Source: Halolamina sediminis (GTDB taxonomy: Archaea > Halobacteriota > Halobacteria > Halobacteriales > Haloferacaceae). Taken from it: a stretch of 64,000 nt of DNA. This document shows positions 52,821 to 61,495 of this stretch, in pieces; position 1 is the stretch's first letter; each line of letters starts with the position of its first letter. Made by a program: the position numbers and the translations under genes. Location: the NCBI RefSeq assembly GCF_001282785.1, contig NZ_CVUA01000001.1, positions 2,294,001 to 2,358,000 of the forward strand, written 5' to 3'. The notes under the pieces are model-generated. The model searched no databases. It saw nothing but the letters and a program-made list of their open reading frames with translations, and was not told the DNA's origin.

Positions 52821-53750
52821 CTACCCCAGTCGGATCGACGACTCGGCCGGCTCGACGGCTACCCGCACCTCGTCGCCGACGGCGAAGCCGTGGCCCTCGT
52901 GGAAGACGATCTTCGCGCCGAAATCACCGAGCGACGCAAACAGCGAGAGCCCCGTCGCGCGCTCGGTTCGGTCCGCCCCACGGACCTCGACCGCCACGTC
53001 GCCCCACACCACGTCCGCACCGCCACCGTCCCGCGGCGTCGCCGCCCCGACCTCGGATCCGAGCACCGAGAGCGAGCCTTCGGGCCGGCCGTCCACGCCG
53101 TAGGCGCCGCCGCCGGAGTAGTGTGCGAGCCCGCCGTCGAGCGGCGTCCCGTCGTCGGCCGCGATCGTCGCCCAGCGCCCCGGCTCGGGGTGGGCCGGCG
53201 CGTCGAGCCTGACGAACGTCTGCCCGGTCTCGACGACCGTGCCGGTGCCGTCCCACGACGCGCCCGTGATCGGCACGTCGGGCACGACGGGGAGCGAGCC
53301 CGACGCCCGGTAGGGGTTCGCGTCGGCGGGGCGGAAGCCGAGGTGGAGGTGGTCGTCGACCCAGCGGCCGAAGAAGCCCGAGCGAACCGTCTCGCCCAGC
53401 GAGTCGCCGGCGTCGAGCCAGTCCCCGGCCGAGACCGCGGGATCGACGTGGAGAATCCGGGCGAACAGCTCTGAGCCACGGCCGCCGGCCCAGTCGTCGG
53501 CCACCTCCAGCACGATCAGGTGGTCGTGATCGACCGCGTACGGGCGATCCGGGCACGCGACCGTCCGCGTGTCGACTACCTCGCCGGACAGCGGCGCGGG
53601 CGCCGTGCCGTCGTCGGGGTAGAGGTCGACCGCGCAGCCGCGATCGTGGGCGGGGTAGGGTGAGTTGTAGCAGGAGAAGCGCGCGTAGCGGGCGAGCAGC
53701 GCGTCGGGAAGCGGGACGGGGGACCCACTCGCCGACTGGTCCGCGGGCAT
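52821..53750 (-). CDS. M23/LytM-fold-like haloarchaeal protein
   Basis: The 309-residue acidic protein has YPAHDRGCAVDLYP (His-x6-Asp) and VDDHLHLGFRPAD (His-x-His), the metal-binding layout of M23 metallopeptidases. There is no signal peptide, and haloarchaea lack murein, so cell-wall lysis is unlikely. The C-terminal 130 residues are beta-rich (HYSGGGAYGVDGRPEGSLS) and end in VFHEGHGFAVGDEVRVAVEP. It is a conserved-looking protein of unknown role. The ATG at 53750 is preferred to the long GC-rich extension upstream. Confidence 0.65.
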   Translation of the reverse strand: MPADQSASGSPVPLPDALLARYARFSCYNSPYPAHDRGCAVDLYPDDGTAPAPLSGEVVDTRTVACPDRPYAVDHDHLIVLEVADDWAGGRGSELFARILHVDPAVSAGDWLDAGDSLGETVRSGFFGRWVDDHLHLGFRPADANPYRASGSLPVVPDVPITGASWDGTGTVVETGQTFVRLDAPAHPEPGRWATIAADDGTPLDGGLAHYSGGGAYGVDGRPEGSLSVLGSEVGAATPRDGGGADVVWGDVAVEVRGADRTERATGLSLFASLGDFGAKIVFHEGHGFAVGDEVRVAVEPAESSIRLG

Positions 53751-53803
53751 ACCCGAGGGGTCGCGACGGCCACGCTTAGGTACGTCGGAGCCGGAGTTCC
53801 CCC

Positions 53804-54532
53804 ATGCGCGTGATCCGCGGGCGGGCGGCGACACCCGACACCGATCGGGCGGCCACCCGGAAGCTGCTGGATGCGGTCGCCGACTCGGGGACGCCGGCCG
53901 TCCGGGCGTGGACCCCCCACCGCCAGCTGGCGTTCGGCCGGCGCGACGCGAACGAAACCGGGTACGAGGCCGCCCGGGCCGCCGCACGGGAACGCGGGTT
54001 CCCCCCGGTCGAGCGCTCCGTGGGCGGGCGGGCAGTCGCCTATACGGGCACGACCGTCGCGTTCGCCTCGCTCGAACCGGTCGAGGACAGCCGATCGGGA
54101 CTGACCGATCGCTACGAGGCCGCCGTCGACACCGTCGTAGCGGCGCTCTCCTCGCTGGGCGTCGACGCCGAACGCGGCGAGCCGCCGGACTCGTTCTGCC
54201 CGGGCGACTACTCGGTACAGGCACCGTGTTCGACCGGAAACGGTGAGCGAGCCGGGAAACTAGCGGGGATCGCCCAGCGCGTGACCGCCGGTGCGGCGAT
54301 GGTCTCAGGAGTGGTGACCGTCGCCGACCGCGAGGAGATCGCGGAGGTGCTCGATCCGGTGTACGACGCGCTCGGCGTGCCGTTCGACCCGAAATCCGTG
54401 GGGAGCGTCGCCGCTGCAGGCGGGCCGAACGACCCCGATCGCGTGGCTCGGGCGCTGGAGGATGCGATCGTCGACGGTCGACCGACCACGGTCGAACGGC
54501 TCGTCGACACCGATGCGGGCCGGGAAACTTAG
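53804..54532 (+). CDS. lplA: lipoate-protein ligase A family protein
   Basis: The 242 residues have the BPL/LplA fold: AWTPHRQLAFGRRDANE, the RSVGGRAVAYT loop (counterpart of RRxxGGGAVxHD) and the catalytic-type Lys in GERAGKLAGIAQRV. It attaches lipoate or octanoate to the lysines of 2-oxoacid dehydrogenase or glycine-cleavage proteins. The His in the usual GGGAVYHD block is replaced (AVAYTGT), as in many archaeal N-terminal LplA proteins. It runs into pyrC 24 bases later. Confidence 0.83.
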   Translation: MRVIRGRAATPDTDRAATRKLLDAVADSGTPAVRAWTPHRQLAFGRRDANETGYEAARAAARERGFPPVERSVGGRAVAYTGTTVAFASLEPVEDSRSGLTDRYEAAVDTVVAALSSLGVDAERGEPPDSFCPGDYSVQAPCSTGNGERAGKLAGIAQRVTAGAAMVSGVVTVADREEIAEVLDPVYDALGVPFDPKSVGSVAAAGGPNDPDRVARALEDAIVDGRPTTVERLVDTDAGRET

Positions 54533-54556
54533 GGCGGGGCCACACCCAGTGGACGT

Positions 54557-55858
54557 ATGCGCATCACCGGCGCCGAACTCCCCGACGGCCGCGTCCGGGA
54601 CGTTCGGACCGACGAGGGCCGCATCGCCGAGATCGAGGACTCCCTCCACTCGCTGCCCGACGAGGAGACCGTCGACGCCGACGGGCTGACGCTCCTCCCG
54701 GGCGCCATCGACGCCCACGTCCACTTCCGCCAGCCCGGCCACGGCCACAAGGAGACGTGGGCGAGGGGGAGTCGCTCGGCCGCGGCGGGCGGCGTCACCA
54801 CCGTCGTCGATCAGCCCAACACCTCGCCGCCGACCGTCGACGGCGCGGCGTTCGACGAGAAGGCGGAGTTCGCCGAGAACGCGGCGGTCAACTACGGAAT
54901 CAACGGTGGCGTGAACGACGAGTGGGTGCCCGAGACGCTGCTCGCAAGGCCGGTGTTCGCGCTGGGAGAGGTGTTTCTGGCGGACTCCACGGGCGAGATG
55001 GGGATCGACGAGGGTCTGTTCGAGGACGCGCTCGCTGCGGCTGCCGACGCCGGGATCCCCGTCACCGTCCACGCCGAGGACGCCGATCGGTTCGACGAGT
55101 CGGCCTTCGGCACCGACGCCGGCGGGACCGGACGGAACGCCGACGCCGACCTGTGGAGCCAGTACCGTACCGCCGAGGCCGAGATCGCGGCAGTCGAGGC
55201 CGCCTGCGAGGCCGCTGGCGAGGCGGGCGTCGAGATCCACGTCGCCCACACGTCGACGCCCGAGGCGGCCGACCACGCCGCCGAGGCGGGGATGACGACC
55301 GAGGTCTCCCCGCACCACCTGCTGCTCTCCCGCGACGACCTCGACGAACTGGGCACGTTCGGGCGGATGAACCCACCGCTCCGGAGCGAGGCCCGCCGCG
55401 AGGCGCTGTACGAACGGGTCGCCGACGGCACCGTCGACCTGATCGCGACCGACCACGCGCCGCACACGACCGAAGAGAAGGAGGCCGGCCTCTGGGACGC
55501 CCCCTCCGGCGTCCCGGGCGTCGAGACGATGCTCCCGCTGCTGCTCGCGGAGGTCCGCGACGGGGGGCTCACCCTCGAACGCGTCCGGGATCTCGTCGCC
55601 GCCAACCCCGCCGAACGGTTCGGGCTGGCCGAGAAGGGCCGGGTCGAAGTGGGGTACGACGCCGACCTGACACTGGTCGACCTCGACGATCCCGAGCCGA
55701 TCCGGGCCGACGCACTCCACACGAAATGCGACTGGACCCCCTTCGAGGGCCGCGAGGCGGTGTTCCCCGAACTCACGATCGTCGACGGCGAAACCGTCTA
55801 CGACGGCCGCGCCGGCGATCGGTTCACCGTGGGAGTCGGGACGAACGTTCGGACGTAG
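54557..55858 (+). CDS. pyrC: dihydroorotase
   Basis: The 433 residues have the metal-binding IDAHVHFRQPG, a carboxylated-Lys region around HKETWARGSRSAAAGGVTT, His residues in VTVHAEDADR and IHVAHTST, and catalytic Asp in IATDHAPHT. It closes carbamoyl aspartate to dihydroorotate in pyrimidine synthesis. Length and motifs fit the class I amidohydrolase type. It follows lplA closely (24 bases). The other pyrimidine gene in the window, carA, is about 52 kb away. Confidence 0.94.
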   Translation: MRITGAELPDGRVRDVRTDEGRIAEIEDSLHSLPDEETVDADGLTLLPGAIDAHVHFRQPGHGHKETWARGSRSAAAGGVTTVVDQPNTSPPTVDGAAFDEKAEFAENAAVNYGINGGVNDEWVPETLLARPVFALGEVFLADSTGEMGIDEGLFEDALAAAADAGIPVTVHAEDADRFDESAFGTDAGGTGRNADADLWSQYRTAEAEIAAVEAACEAAGEAGVEIHVAHTSTPEAADHAAEAGMTTEVSPHHLLLSRDDLDELGTFGRMNPPLRSEARREALYERVADGTVDLIATDHAPHTTEEKEAGLWDAPSGVPGVETMLPLLLAEVRDGGLTLERVRDLVAANPAERFGLAEKGRVEVGYDADLTLVDLDDPEPIRADALHTKCDWTPFEGREAVFPELTIVDGETVYDGRAGDRFTVGVGTNVRT

Positions 55859-55992
55859 CGGACGCGGTGCGTGCTGACCGTCGGAACGTGATTCTCGCGT
55901 TCGAGGCTACCCGCCCGAGAGCGGCGGCGCCGTCCCGGCTGTGACGGTCTCGCAAGGCAAGCTTTACATGGAGGTTCAAGTAAATTAGAACG

Positions 55993-56151
55993 ATGCCCGA
56001 ATGCCAGAACTGCAGTTCGTTCGTCACGCGGCGGTACGTCCGGGTGTTCACTCCCGAGGGACAGGAGACGCCTCGGGTCTGTCCCTCCTGTGAGGACAAG
56101 ATCAGGGACGGCAGCGACGTGCGCGCCGCGCGTTCGACGCGAGGGAACTAA
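55993..56151 (+). CDS. 52-residue zinc-finger protein, DUF7563-type
   Basis: A short gene with ATG at 55993 and TAA at 56149-56151. It encodes MPECQNCSSFVTRRYVRVFT and then PEGQETPRVCPSCEDK, giving two C-x2-C knuckles (Cys4, Cys7, Cys32, Cys35), and ends in a basic tail. I recognise it as the widespread haloarchaeal DUF7563 family. A TATA element tttaca at 55963-55968 lies about 27 bases before the ATG, so the message is leaderless. Zinc binding and nucleic-acid contact are inferred. Confidence 0.85.
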   Translation: MPECQNCSSFVTRRYVRVFTPEGQETPRVCPSCEDKIRDGSDVRAARSTRGN

Positions 56152-56235
56152 GCGGTAGACGGGTCTTTTCGACGGTCGGACCGCGGTCGCGGGGAACGCC
56201 CCGCGGCAGTCGGTCGGCGAAAACGGGAAGCGCAG

Positions 56236-58110
56236 TCAGTAGCTCCGCTCTTTGGGCTCGTAGGTCTTGGCCTCGCCCTCCAGCATCGCCGGCTTGTACC
56301 AGAGGCCGGGGCTGCCGTCGTTCCAGGACAGCATCGTGTGCTTGAGCCACTCGTCGTCCTTGCGCTCCTGGTGCTCCTTGCGCCAGTGGGCGCCGCGGAA
56401 CTCGTCGCGGGCCAGCGCGCCGACGGTGATCGCCTCGGCCACGTCGAGCAGGTTCCGCGTCTCGATCGTGTGGATCAGGTCGGTGTTGTACGTCCGTGAG
56501 GGGTCCTCGACGGTGACGTGCTGGTAGTCCTGCCGGGCCTCACGGATGTCCGCCAGCGCCTCTTTCAGCGCGCCCTCCTCGCGGAACACGTTCACGTTCT
56601 CGGTCATCGTCTCCTGGAGCTCCGAGCGGACCTCGGCGTGGTTGATCCCCTCCTCCTTCTCGAGCAGGTAGTGGACCCGGGTGCGCTCGGCCTGCACCGC
56701 CTGTTCGACGATGCCGTCGGCGTCCGCCGCGTCGACGCCGGGGTCGCTGTCGCCGGACGGCGACGTTGCGCCGCCGTCCGCGAGTGCGCCCTTCGCCGAG
56801 GAGGGGAGGTCGGCCTCGCCCAGCGGGACGGGCGAGACGTTCTCGCCCTCCTCGCTGTCCTCGTCCCAGCCGGTGGTGATCTTCGGCTCCTCGTCGACGG
56901 CGCCTGCCGCGTGCCGGCCCGCGCGGGCGCCGAACACCGCGAGTTCGGGCAGCGCGTTGCCGCCGAGGCGGTTGGCCCCGTGGACCGACGCACACGCACA
57001 CTCGCCGACGGCGTACAGCCCGCCGACGCAGGTCGAGCCCCACTCGTCGGTCTCGATGCCGCCCATCGCGTAGTGCTGGCCGGGCTTGACGGGCATCGGC
57101 TCCTCCAGCCCGTCGACGCCCTCGAAGTCCTCCGCGAGGTGGAGGATGTTCTCCAGCCGGTCGAGGATGCGGTCCTCGCCGAGGTGGCGCATGTCGAGGT
57201 GGACGTACTCGTCCTCGATCCCGCGGCCGTTGTTGACCTCGTTGAGTTCGGCACGGGAGACCACGTCACGCGAGGCGAGCTCGCCGTCGTTGTTGGCGTA
57301 GCCGCCCTCGAACATGAACCGCTCGCCCTCGCTGTTGTAGAGGATCCCACCCTCGCCGCGGACCCCCTCGGAGATGAGCACACCCGTCGACGGCAGCGTC
57401 GTCGGGTGGAACTGGATCATCTCCATGTCCTCGATGGGGACGCCGGCGCGGTAGGCCATCGCGACGCCGTCGCCCGTGTTGGCGATGGCGTTAGTGGTGT
57501 GGTCGTACACCTGGCCGAGCCCGCCGGTCGCGAGGATCACGCCGTCGCGGGCGCGGAACCCCTCGATCTCGCCGCGCTTGATGTCGTAGGCGACGACGCC
57601 GTGACAGTCACGCTCCTCGGGTTCGTCCTCGTCGGACACCGCGAGCCGGGTGACGTACCACTCGTCGTACACCTCGATCCCGCGTTTGACCACCTGCTCG
57701 TACATCGTGTGGAGCATGTGGTGGCCGGTCTCGGCGCCGGCGTAGGTGGTGCGGGGGAACGAGAGGCCGCCGAACGGCCGCTGGGAGACCTGGCCGTCCT
57801 CGTCGCGGGAGAAGGCCATTCCCCAGTTCTCCAGCTGGATCGTCTCTTTCGGACTCTCGCGGGTCAGCGCCTCCACCGCGGGGGCGTCGCCGAGGTAGTC
57901 CGATCCCTTCATCGTGTCGTAGGCGTGGTCGCGCCAGTCGTCGCCCTCACGGAGCGCCGCGTTGATGCCGCCCTCCGCCGCGCCCGTGTGCGAACGGACG
58001 GGGTGGAGCTTGGTCACCATCGCCACGTCCGCGCCGTTCTCCTGTGCGGCGATCGCCGCACGGAGTCCGGCGCCGCCGGCACCGACCACGATGACGTCGT
58101 ACTCTCTCAT
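56236..58110 (-). CDS. sdhA: succinate dehydrogenase flavoprotein subunit
   Basis: The 624 residues start MREYDVIVVGAGGAGLRAAI. The FAD-linked His41 lies in RSHTGAAEGG. Substrate-site blocks include MIQFHPTTLPSTGVLISEG and the capping-domain HYAMGGIETDEWG. An acidic Ser/Gly/Asp insert near residues 430-470 is a haloarchaeal elaboration. It oxidises succinate to fumarate in the TCA cycle on the inner membrane face. It is the last gene of sdhC-sdhD-sdhB-sdhA, one base after the sdhB stop. Confidence 0.96.
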   Translation of the reverse strand: MREYDVIVVGAGGAGLRAAIAAQENGADVAMVTKLHPVRSHTGAAEGGINAALREGDDWRDHAYDTMKGSDYLGDAPAVEALTRESPKETIQLENWGMAFSRDEDGQVSQRPFGGLSFPRTTYAGAETGHHMLHTMYEQVVKRGIEVYDEWYVTRLAVSDEDEPEERDCHGVVAYDIKRGEIEGFRARDGVILATGGLGQVYDHTTNAIANTGDGVAMAYRAGVPIEDMEMIQFHPTTLPSTGVLISEGVRGEGGILYNSEGERFMFEGGYANNDGELASRDVVSRAELNEVNNGRGIEDEYVHLDMRHLGEDRILDRLENILHLAEDFEGVDGLEEPMPVKPGQHYAMGGIETDEWGSTCVGGLYAVGECACASVHGANRLGGNALPELAVFGARAGRHAAGAVDEEPKITTGWDEDSEEGENVSPVPLGEADLPSSAKGALADGGATSPSGDSDPGVDAADADGIVEQAVQAERTRVHYLLEKEEGINHAEVRSELQETMTENVNVFREEGALKEALADIREARQDYQHVTVEDPSRTYNTDLIHTIETRNLLDVAEAITVGALARDEFRGAHWRKEHQERKDDEWLKHTMLSWNDGSPGLWYKPAMLEGEAKTYEPKERSY

Positions 58111-58111
58111 G

Positions 58112-59008
58112 TTACCAGAACTTCAGGTTCGATTTGACTGCCTCCCGCTTGAGCTCCTGAATGTGCTCGGTCAGCGGGATGTCTTTCGGACAGACGTTGG
58201 TACACGAGAACTGGGTCTGACAGCGCCAGACGCCGTTCTCCTGTTCGATCAGCTCCATGCGGTGCTCCTGCATCCCCTCGCCCTCCCGCTCGTCCATCGC
58301 GAAGCGGTAGGCCTTGTTGATCGCCGCCGGGCCGAGGTACTCGTTGTCGTCGGCTGCGATGTTGCAGGAGGACATGCAGGCGCCACACCAGATACACCGG
58401 GTGGACATCTTGATCTTCTCCCGGTTCTCCGGAGTCTGGTGCTGCTCTTCAAGTTCGTCCTCCGGCGTCTCGTCGGTCTGGAAGTACGGCTCCACGGCCT
58501 CCATCTGGTCGTAGAAGTGCTCCATGTCGACGACGAGGTCTTTCACCACGTCCTGGTGGGGGAGCGGTTCGACGCGGACCACGTCGCCGTCGAGATCCGC
58601 GATCTGGGTCTGACAGCCGAGGCGCTGGCGGCCGTTGATGAACAGCGCGTCGGAGCCACAGACCGCCTGCCGGCAGGAGTGCCGGAACGTGAGCGAGGAG
58701 TCGTACGTGTCCCGGGCCGCGATCAGCGCGTCGAGCACGGTCATCCCCTTCTCGAAGGGGATCTGGAACGTGTCGAAGCGCGGTTCGGCCTTCTCCTCGA
58801 CCTCGGGGTCGTAGCGGAACACCTTCAGCGTGACCGCGTTCTCGCCCAGGTCGGGCGCCTCCTCGGCTTCGGCCAGCTCGCGCTCGGCGGCGCGGTTGGC
58901 CTTCTCCGCGCGGCGGCGCTCGCCGGGAGTCCGTTCCGGCTCGGGCTCCGGTTCGGGAGTCGATTCGGCCTCGTCGTCGGTTTCGGGTGGTTCGGTTTGC
59001 GTGCTCAT
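58112..59008 (-). CDS. sdhB: succinate dehydrogenase iron-sulfur subunit
   Basis: The 298 residues have an acidic N-terminal extension of about 50 residues. The [2Fe-2S] ligands lie in RHSCRQAVCGSDAL and RLGCQTQ. The second domain carries CIWCGACMSSCN and CQTQFSCTNVCPKDI for the 4Fe and 3Fe clusters. It passes electrons from SdhA to quinone. Spacing of one to two bases to both neighbours shows a tight operon. Confidence 0.96.
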   Translation of the reverse strand: MSTQTEPPETDDEAESTPEPEPEPERTPGERRRAEKANRAAERELAEAEEAPDLGENAVTLKVFRYDPEVEEKAEPRFDTFQIPFEKGMTVLDALIAARDTYDSSLTFRHSCRQAVCGSDALFINGRQRLGCQTQIADLDGDVVRVEPLPHQDVVKDLVVDMEHFYDQMEAVEPYFQTDETPEDELEEQHQTPENREKIKMSTRCIWCGACMSSCNIAADDNEYLGPAAINKAYRFAMDEREGEGMQEHRMELIEQENGVWRCQTQFSCTNVCPKDIPLTEHIQELKREAVKSNLKFW

Positions 59009-59010
59009 AG

Positions 59011-59379
59011 TTAGAACAGGTTGGTCCAGACGAGCGCGGTTCGCAGCCCTTGGACGATCAGCACGAGGCTGGCGACCACCAGCACCGCCGTGATCGCGGT
59101 CTGCTTCCAGCCGTCAACGCCGTCGCGGTGGACGAGCGTGTTGTGAATCCCGTTGACGCCGTGGAACGTCGCCGTCAGCAGGAACAGCACCATCAGCGAG
59201 AAGTACGTCCACGTGCTCATCCGGGCGGACGTGCCGGCGAACGTCACGTCGGCGGCGTGGTTCACGAAGTGGAGGAGGAAGAAGTGGAACGCGAGCACGA
59301 CGACGAGGAACGCCGCCGTGACCCGCTGGAGCAGCCACTTCGTCCCGGAGCGGTCGAACGAGGAGTAGTGTTCCGCCAT
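59011..59379 (-). CDS. sdhD: succinate dehydrogenase membrane subunit D
   Basis: The 122 residues have three hydrophobic helices: about 17-38 (VTAAFLVVVLAFHFFLLHFV), 56-78 and 95-114. His residues in the first helix (AFHFFLLHFVNHAAD) could ligate heme. It anchors SdhAB and helps form the quinone site. It lies between sdhC and sdhB with one- and two-base gaps. Assignment rests on position plus hydrophobicity and the GTKWLLQRVTA start. Confidence 0.9.
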   Translation of the reverse strand: MAEHYSSFDRSGTKWLLQRVTAAFLVVVLAFHFFLLHFVNHAADVTFAGTSARMSTWTYFSLMVLFLLTATFHGVNGIHNTLVHRDGVDGWKQTAITAVLVVASLVLIVQGLRTALVWTNLF

Positions 59380-59380
59380 C

Positions 59381-59773
59381 TCAGAACACCCCCGAGAGGA
59401 AGGTCGGGACGCTGGCGACGGTGATCGCGCCCGTGATCACCAGCGACGCGTAGAAGCTCTCCTCCTGTGCCTCCAGGCCCTTTCCGAGGTCGATGAACAG
59501 CAGCCGGACCCCGTTGAGGATGTGGAACACCGCCACCGCGAGCAGGCCCACCTCCAGCAGGCGCACGATGGCGAGGCTCTCGAGCCCGACGATGGTGTCG
59601 TTGTACATCCCCGGGTTCTGGAGCGCCGTCGAGAGCACGGCGATGTGTGTGAAGAGGTAGCCGACGAGGACCCAACCGGTGAACTTGTGAAACAGCCACG
59701 CCCACATGCCGGCGGTGAACGAGCGCCACCGCCCGAAGTCCTCGACAGTTCCCCGATCGTACGACTGACTCAT
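59381..59773 (-). CDS. sdhC: succinate dehydrogenase cytochrome b subunit C
   Basis: The 130 residues have [22 protein letters not shown], a cytochrome b556-type opening with candidate heme His in LFTHI. Two further helices include [18 protein letters not shown]. It is the first gene of the sdhCDBA operon. A TATA element lies at 59801-59810, about 28-37 bases before the ATG. It anchors the complex and binds quinone. Confidence 0.93.
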   Translation of the reverse strand: MSQSYDRGTVEDFGRWRSFTAGMWAWLFHKFTGWVLVGYLFTHIAVLSTALQNPGMYNDTIVGLESLAIVRLLEVGLLAVAVFHILNGVRLLFIDLGKGLEAQEESFYASLVITGAITVASVPTFLSGVF

Positions 59774-59800
59774 GTAACAGGATCACTCGGTTCGCGGAGG

Positions 59801-59810
59801 GTATAGAACT
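59801..59810 (-). promoter_or_regulatory. TATA element of the sdhCDBA operon
   Basis: On the minus strand the sequence reads AGTTCTATAC. Transcription would begin near 59779, leaving a leader of only a few bases before the sdhC ATG at 59773. Confidence 0.65.
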
Positions 59811-59880
59811 TACCGTCTCGGTGACGCCAGCCGCCGAACGTATTCCCCGTCGGCTGTCGATATCTCCCCGACGCGTCGAT

Positions 59881-60042
59881 TTAGAACGGCTCCGAGACGA
59901 ACCCCAGCCCCATCACGACCGCCGAGAACACGGGCAGGTAGGTGTACCGCTCGACGCGTTTCTCGTGGCGTTCGTACCCCGCGATCACCGTCAGCGCGTA
60001 CATCAGCTCCAGACAGCGGTGATCGTGGCGGGGTTCGATTTA
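59881..60042 (-). pseudogene. C-terminal remnant of a membrane protein gene
   Basis: Reading to the TAA at 59881-59883 gives RCLELMYALTVIAGYERHEK then RVERYTYLPVFSAVVMGLGF and VSEPF. An ATG exists at 60003, but coherent coding (HDHRCLEL) continues upstream of it until a stop near 60042. The amphipathic plus hydrophobic end looks like part of a longer membrane protein whose 5' part is missing. The missing part falls exactly where miniature element B begins (60082), so insertion or deletion by that element is a likely cause. A real 40-residue protein is the alternative. Confidence 0.5.
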
Positions 60043-60081
60043 CTGCTTTCGCGACCGCGACAGTCGTTCGACCCACCGCTT

Positions 60082-60533
60082 CCGCGACAGCAACTCGATC
60101 GTTGACCACTTGCGACCGCACTGCCCCGCACAGCCCACAGACCTCCCCAGCCGACTCACTCGTTCGCTCCGCTCACTCGCTCATCCCTCGCGCTCGGTTC
60201 GCGCACGGAGGCGCGAACGCTTCGCGCCACCACAGTTGCGGTGCGGTGGCGGTGGACGCCTCGCGGCCGTCGACGAGAGCGAAGCTCTCGTCTGCCAATC
60301 AGAAATCTCCGATTTCTGATGACGCCGACCGTCGGCGGCCGCGGGGGGTGGGGACTCGGGGCTACGCCGTTCCCGGGAGCGAAGCTCTCGTCTGCCATCG
60401 AGGGACTCCGTCCCTCGGGCACCCGGAAGCCGTCGGCTTCCGGTGACAATCAGAAATCTCCGGTTTCTGATGACGGACCTCGTGTCCGGCGCGTTGCGGT
60501 CGCAAGGTGCCAACGGTCGAGTTACTGTCGCGG
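60082..60533. mobile_element. miniature inverted-repeat element, copy B (452 bp)
   Basis: The ends at 60082-60120 and 60495-60533 form a 39-base imperfect terminal inverted repeat sharing ccgcgacag-y-aactcga and cttgcgaccgca. The left interior (to about 60280) matches copy A at 9585-9918 in opposite orientation, including gccgactc and the GC-rich gcggtggcggtggacgcctcgcg. The right interior is a different mosaic of short hairpins. There is no transposase. It lies between the sdh promoter/gene remnant and the SDR gene, and explains most of the 59811-60676 spacer. Confidence 0.72.
60274..60471. repeat. array of seven short hairpins with three-base loops
   Basis: Palindromes occur at 60274-60290, 60298-60320, 60323-60337, 60377-60387, 60399-60417, 60423-60443 and 60449-60471. 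Most arms are 7-10 bases with loops gaa, tcc or gtc. Two motifs are used twice: gagcgaagctctcgtctgcca (60277-60297 and 60376-60396, approximately) and atcagaaatc-tcc (60298 and 60449). The array is inside miniature element B. Confidence 0.8.
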
Positions 60534-60676
60534 TTGCCGTAATCGACGATCGAACTGCCGTTGCTGTCGCGCTCTCACCAACCGAATGCCACTGCTACCG
60601 CCGCACCGATCCCGAGAAAGTCAACCACGAATCGGCGGCCACACCGTTCACGTCGCTCCGTGCCGAACGCCCACGC

Positions 60677-61453
60677 ATGGACCTCACAGACCGCGTCGCC
60701 GTGGTCACCGGCGGCGCCAGCGGGATCGGCCGCGAGACAGCCATCTCGATGGCCGAGCGCGGCGCCGACGTGGTGATCGCCGACGTGCGCGAGGCGCCGC
60801 GGATCCCGGACTCGGCGGGCGGCGCCGAGGACCCGCGCCCGACACACGAGTACATCGACGACGAGACCGACCGCGAGGGCTACTTCGTCGAGTGCGACGT
60901 TCGCAAGCGAGAGGACATCCGTGTCGCCGTCGAAGCCGCCGAGAGCCTGGGCGGGATCGACGTGATGGTGAACAACGCCGGCGTGTTCCGAACCATCCCG
61001 TTCGCGGAGATCAGCGAGGAGGAGTACGACCGGATGATGGAGATCAACGCCAAGGGCGTGTTCTTCGGCACGCAGGTCGCCGCCGCGGCGATGGACGAGG
61101 GGGCGGTGGTCAACCTCGCCTCGATCGCGGCGCTGCACGGCACCGGGAACCATCCCGTCTACTCGGCGTCGAAGGCCGCGGTCCAGAACCTCACGAAGTC
61201 GATGGCCGACGCACTCGGGCCGGAGCTCCGGGTGAACTGCGTGCTCCCGGGCGTGATCGACACCGCGATGACCCGGGAGGACGTGCCGACCGTCGGGGGC
61301 CAGCGTGCCGAGCGCTACGAGGACGAGATCCCGCTGGCGCGCTTCGGCGACCCGGACGACGTGGCCGACGCGATCTGCTTTCTCGCGAGCGACGCCGCGA
61401 GCTACGTCTCCGGTGCAGGGCTGCCGGTCGACGGCGGACTGAGCGCGGTCTGA
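60677..61453 (+). CDS. short-chain dehydrogenase/reductase
   Basis: The 258-residue classical SDR has the cofactor motif VVTGGASGIGRETA, the NNAG motif in VMVNNAGVF, the catalytic Ser in LASIAAL and Tyr-x3-Lys in VYSASKAAV, ending PVDGG. An insert after strand 2 (APRIPDSAGGAEDPRPTHEY) is longer than usual. The substrate is unknown; 3-oxoacyl or sugar alcohols are possible. The ATG at 60677 follows miniature element B by 143 bases with no recognisable content between. Confidence 0.9.
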   Translation: MDLTDRVAVVTGGASGIGRETAISMAERGADVVIADVREAPRIPDSAGGAEDPRPTHEYIDDETDREGYFVECDVRKREDIRVAVEAAESLGGIDVMVNNAGVFRTIPFAEISEEEYDRMMEINAKGVFFGTQVAAAAMDEGAVVNLASIAALHGTGNHPVYSASKAAVQNLTKSMADALGPELRVNCVLPGVIDTAMTREDVPTVGGQRAERYEDEIPLARFGDPDDVADAICFLASDAASYVSGAGLPVDGGLSAV

Positions 61454-61495
61454 CGGCCACCACGCCCAAACCGCTCGGCGGGCTATCCCCGGGCG

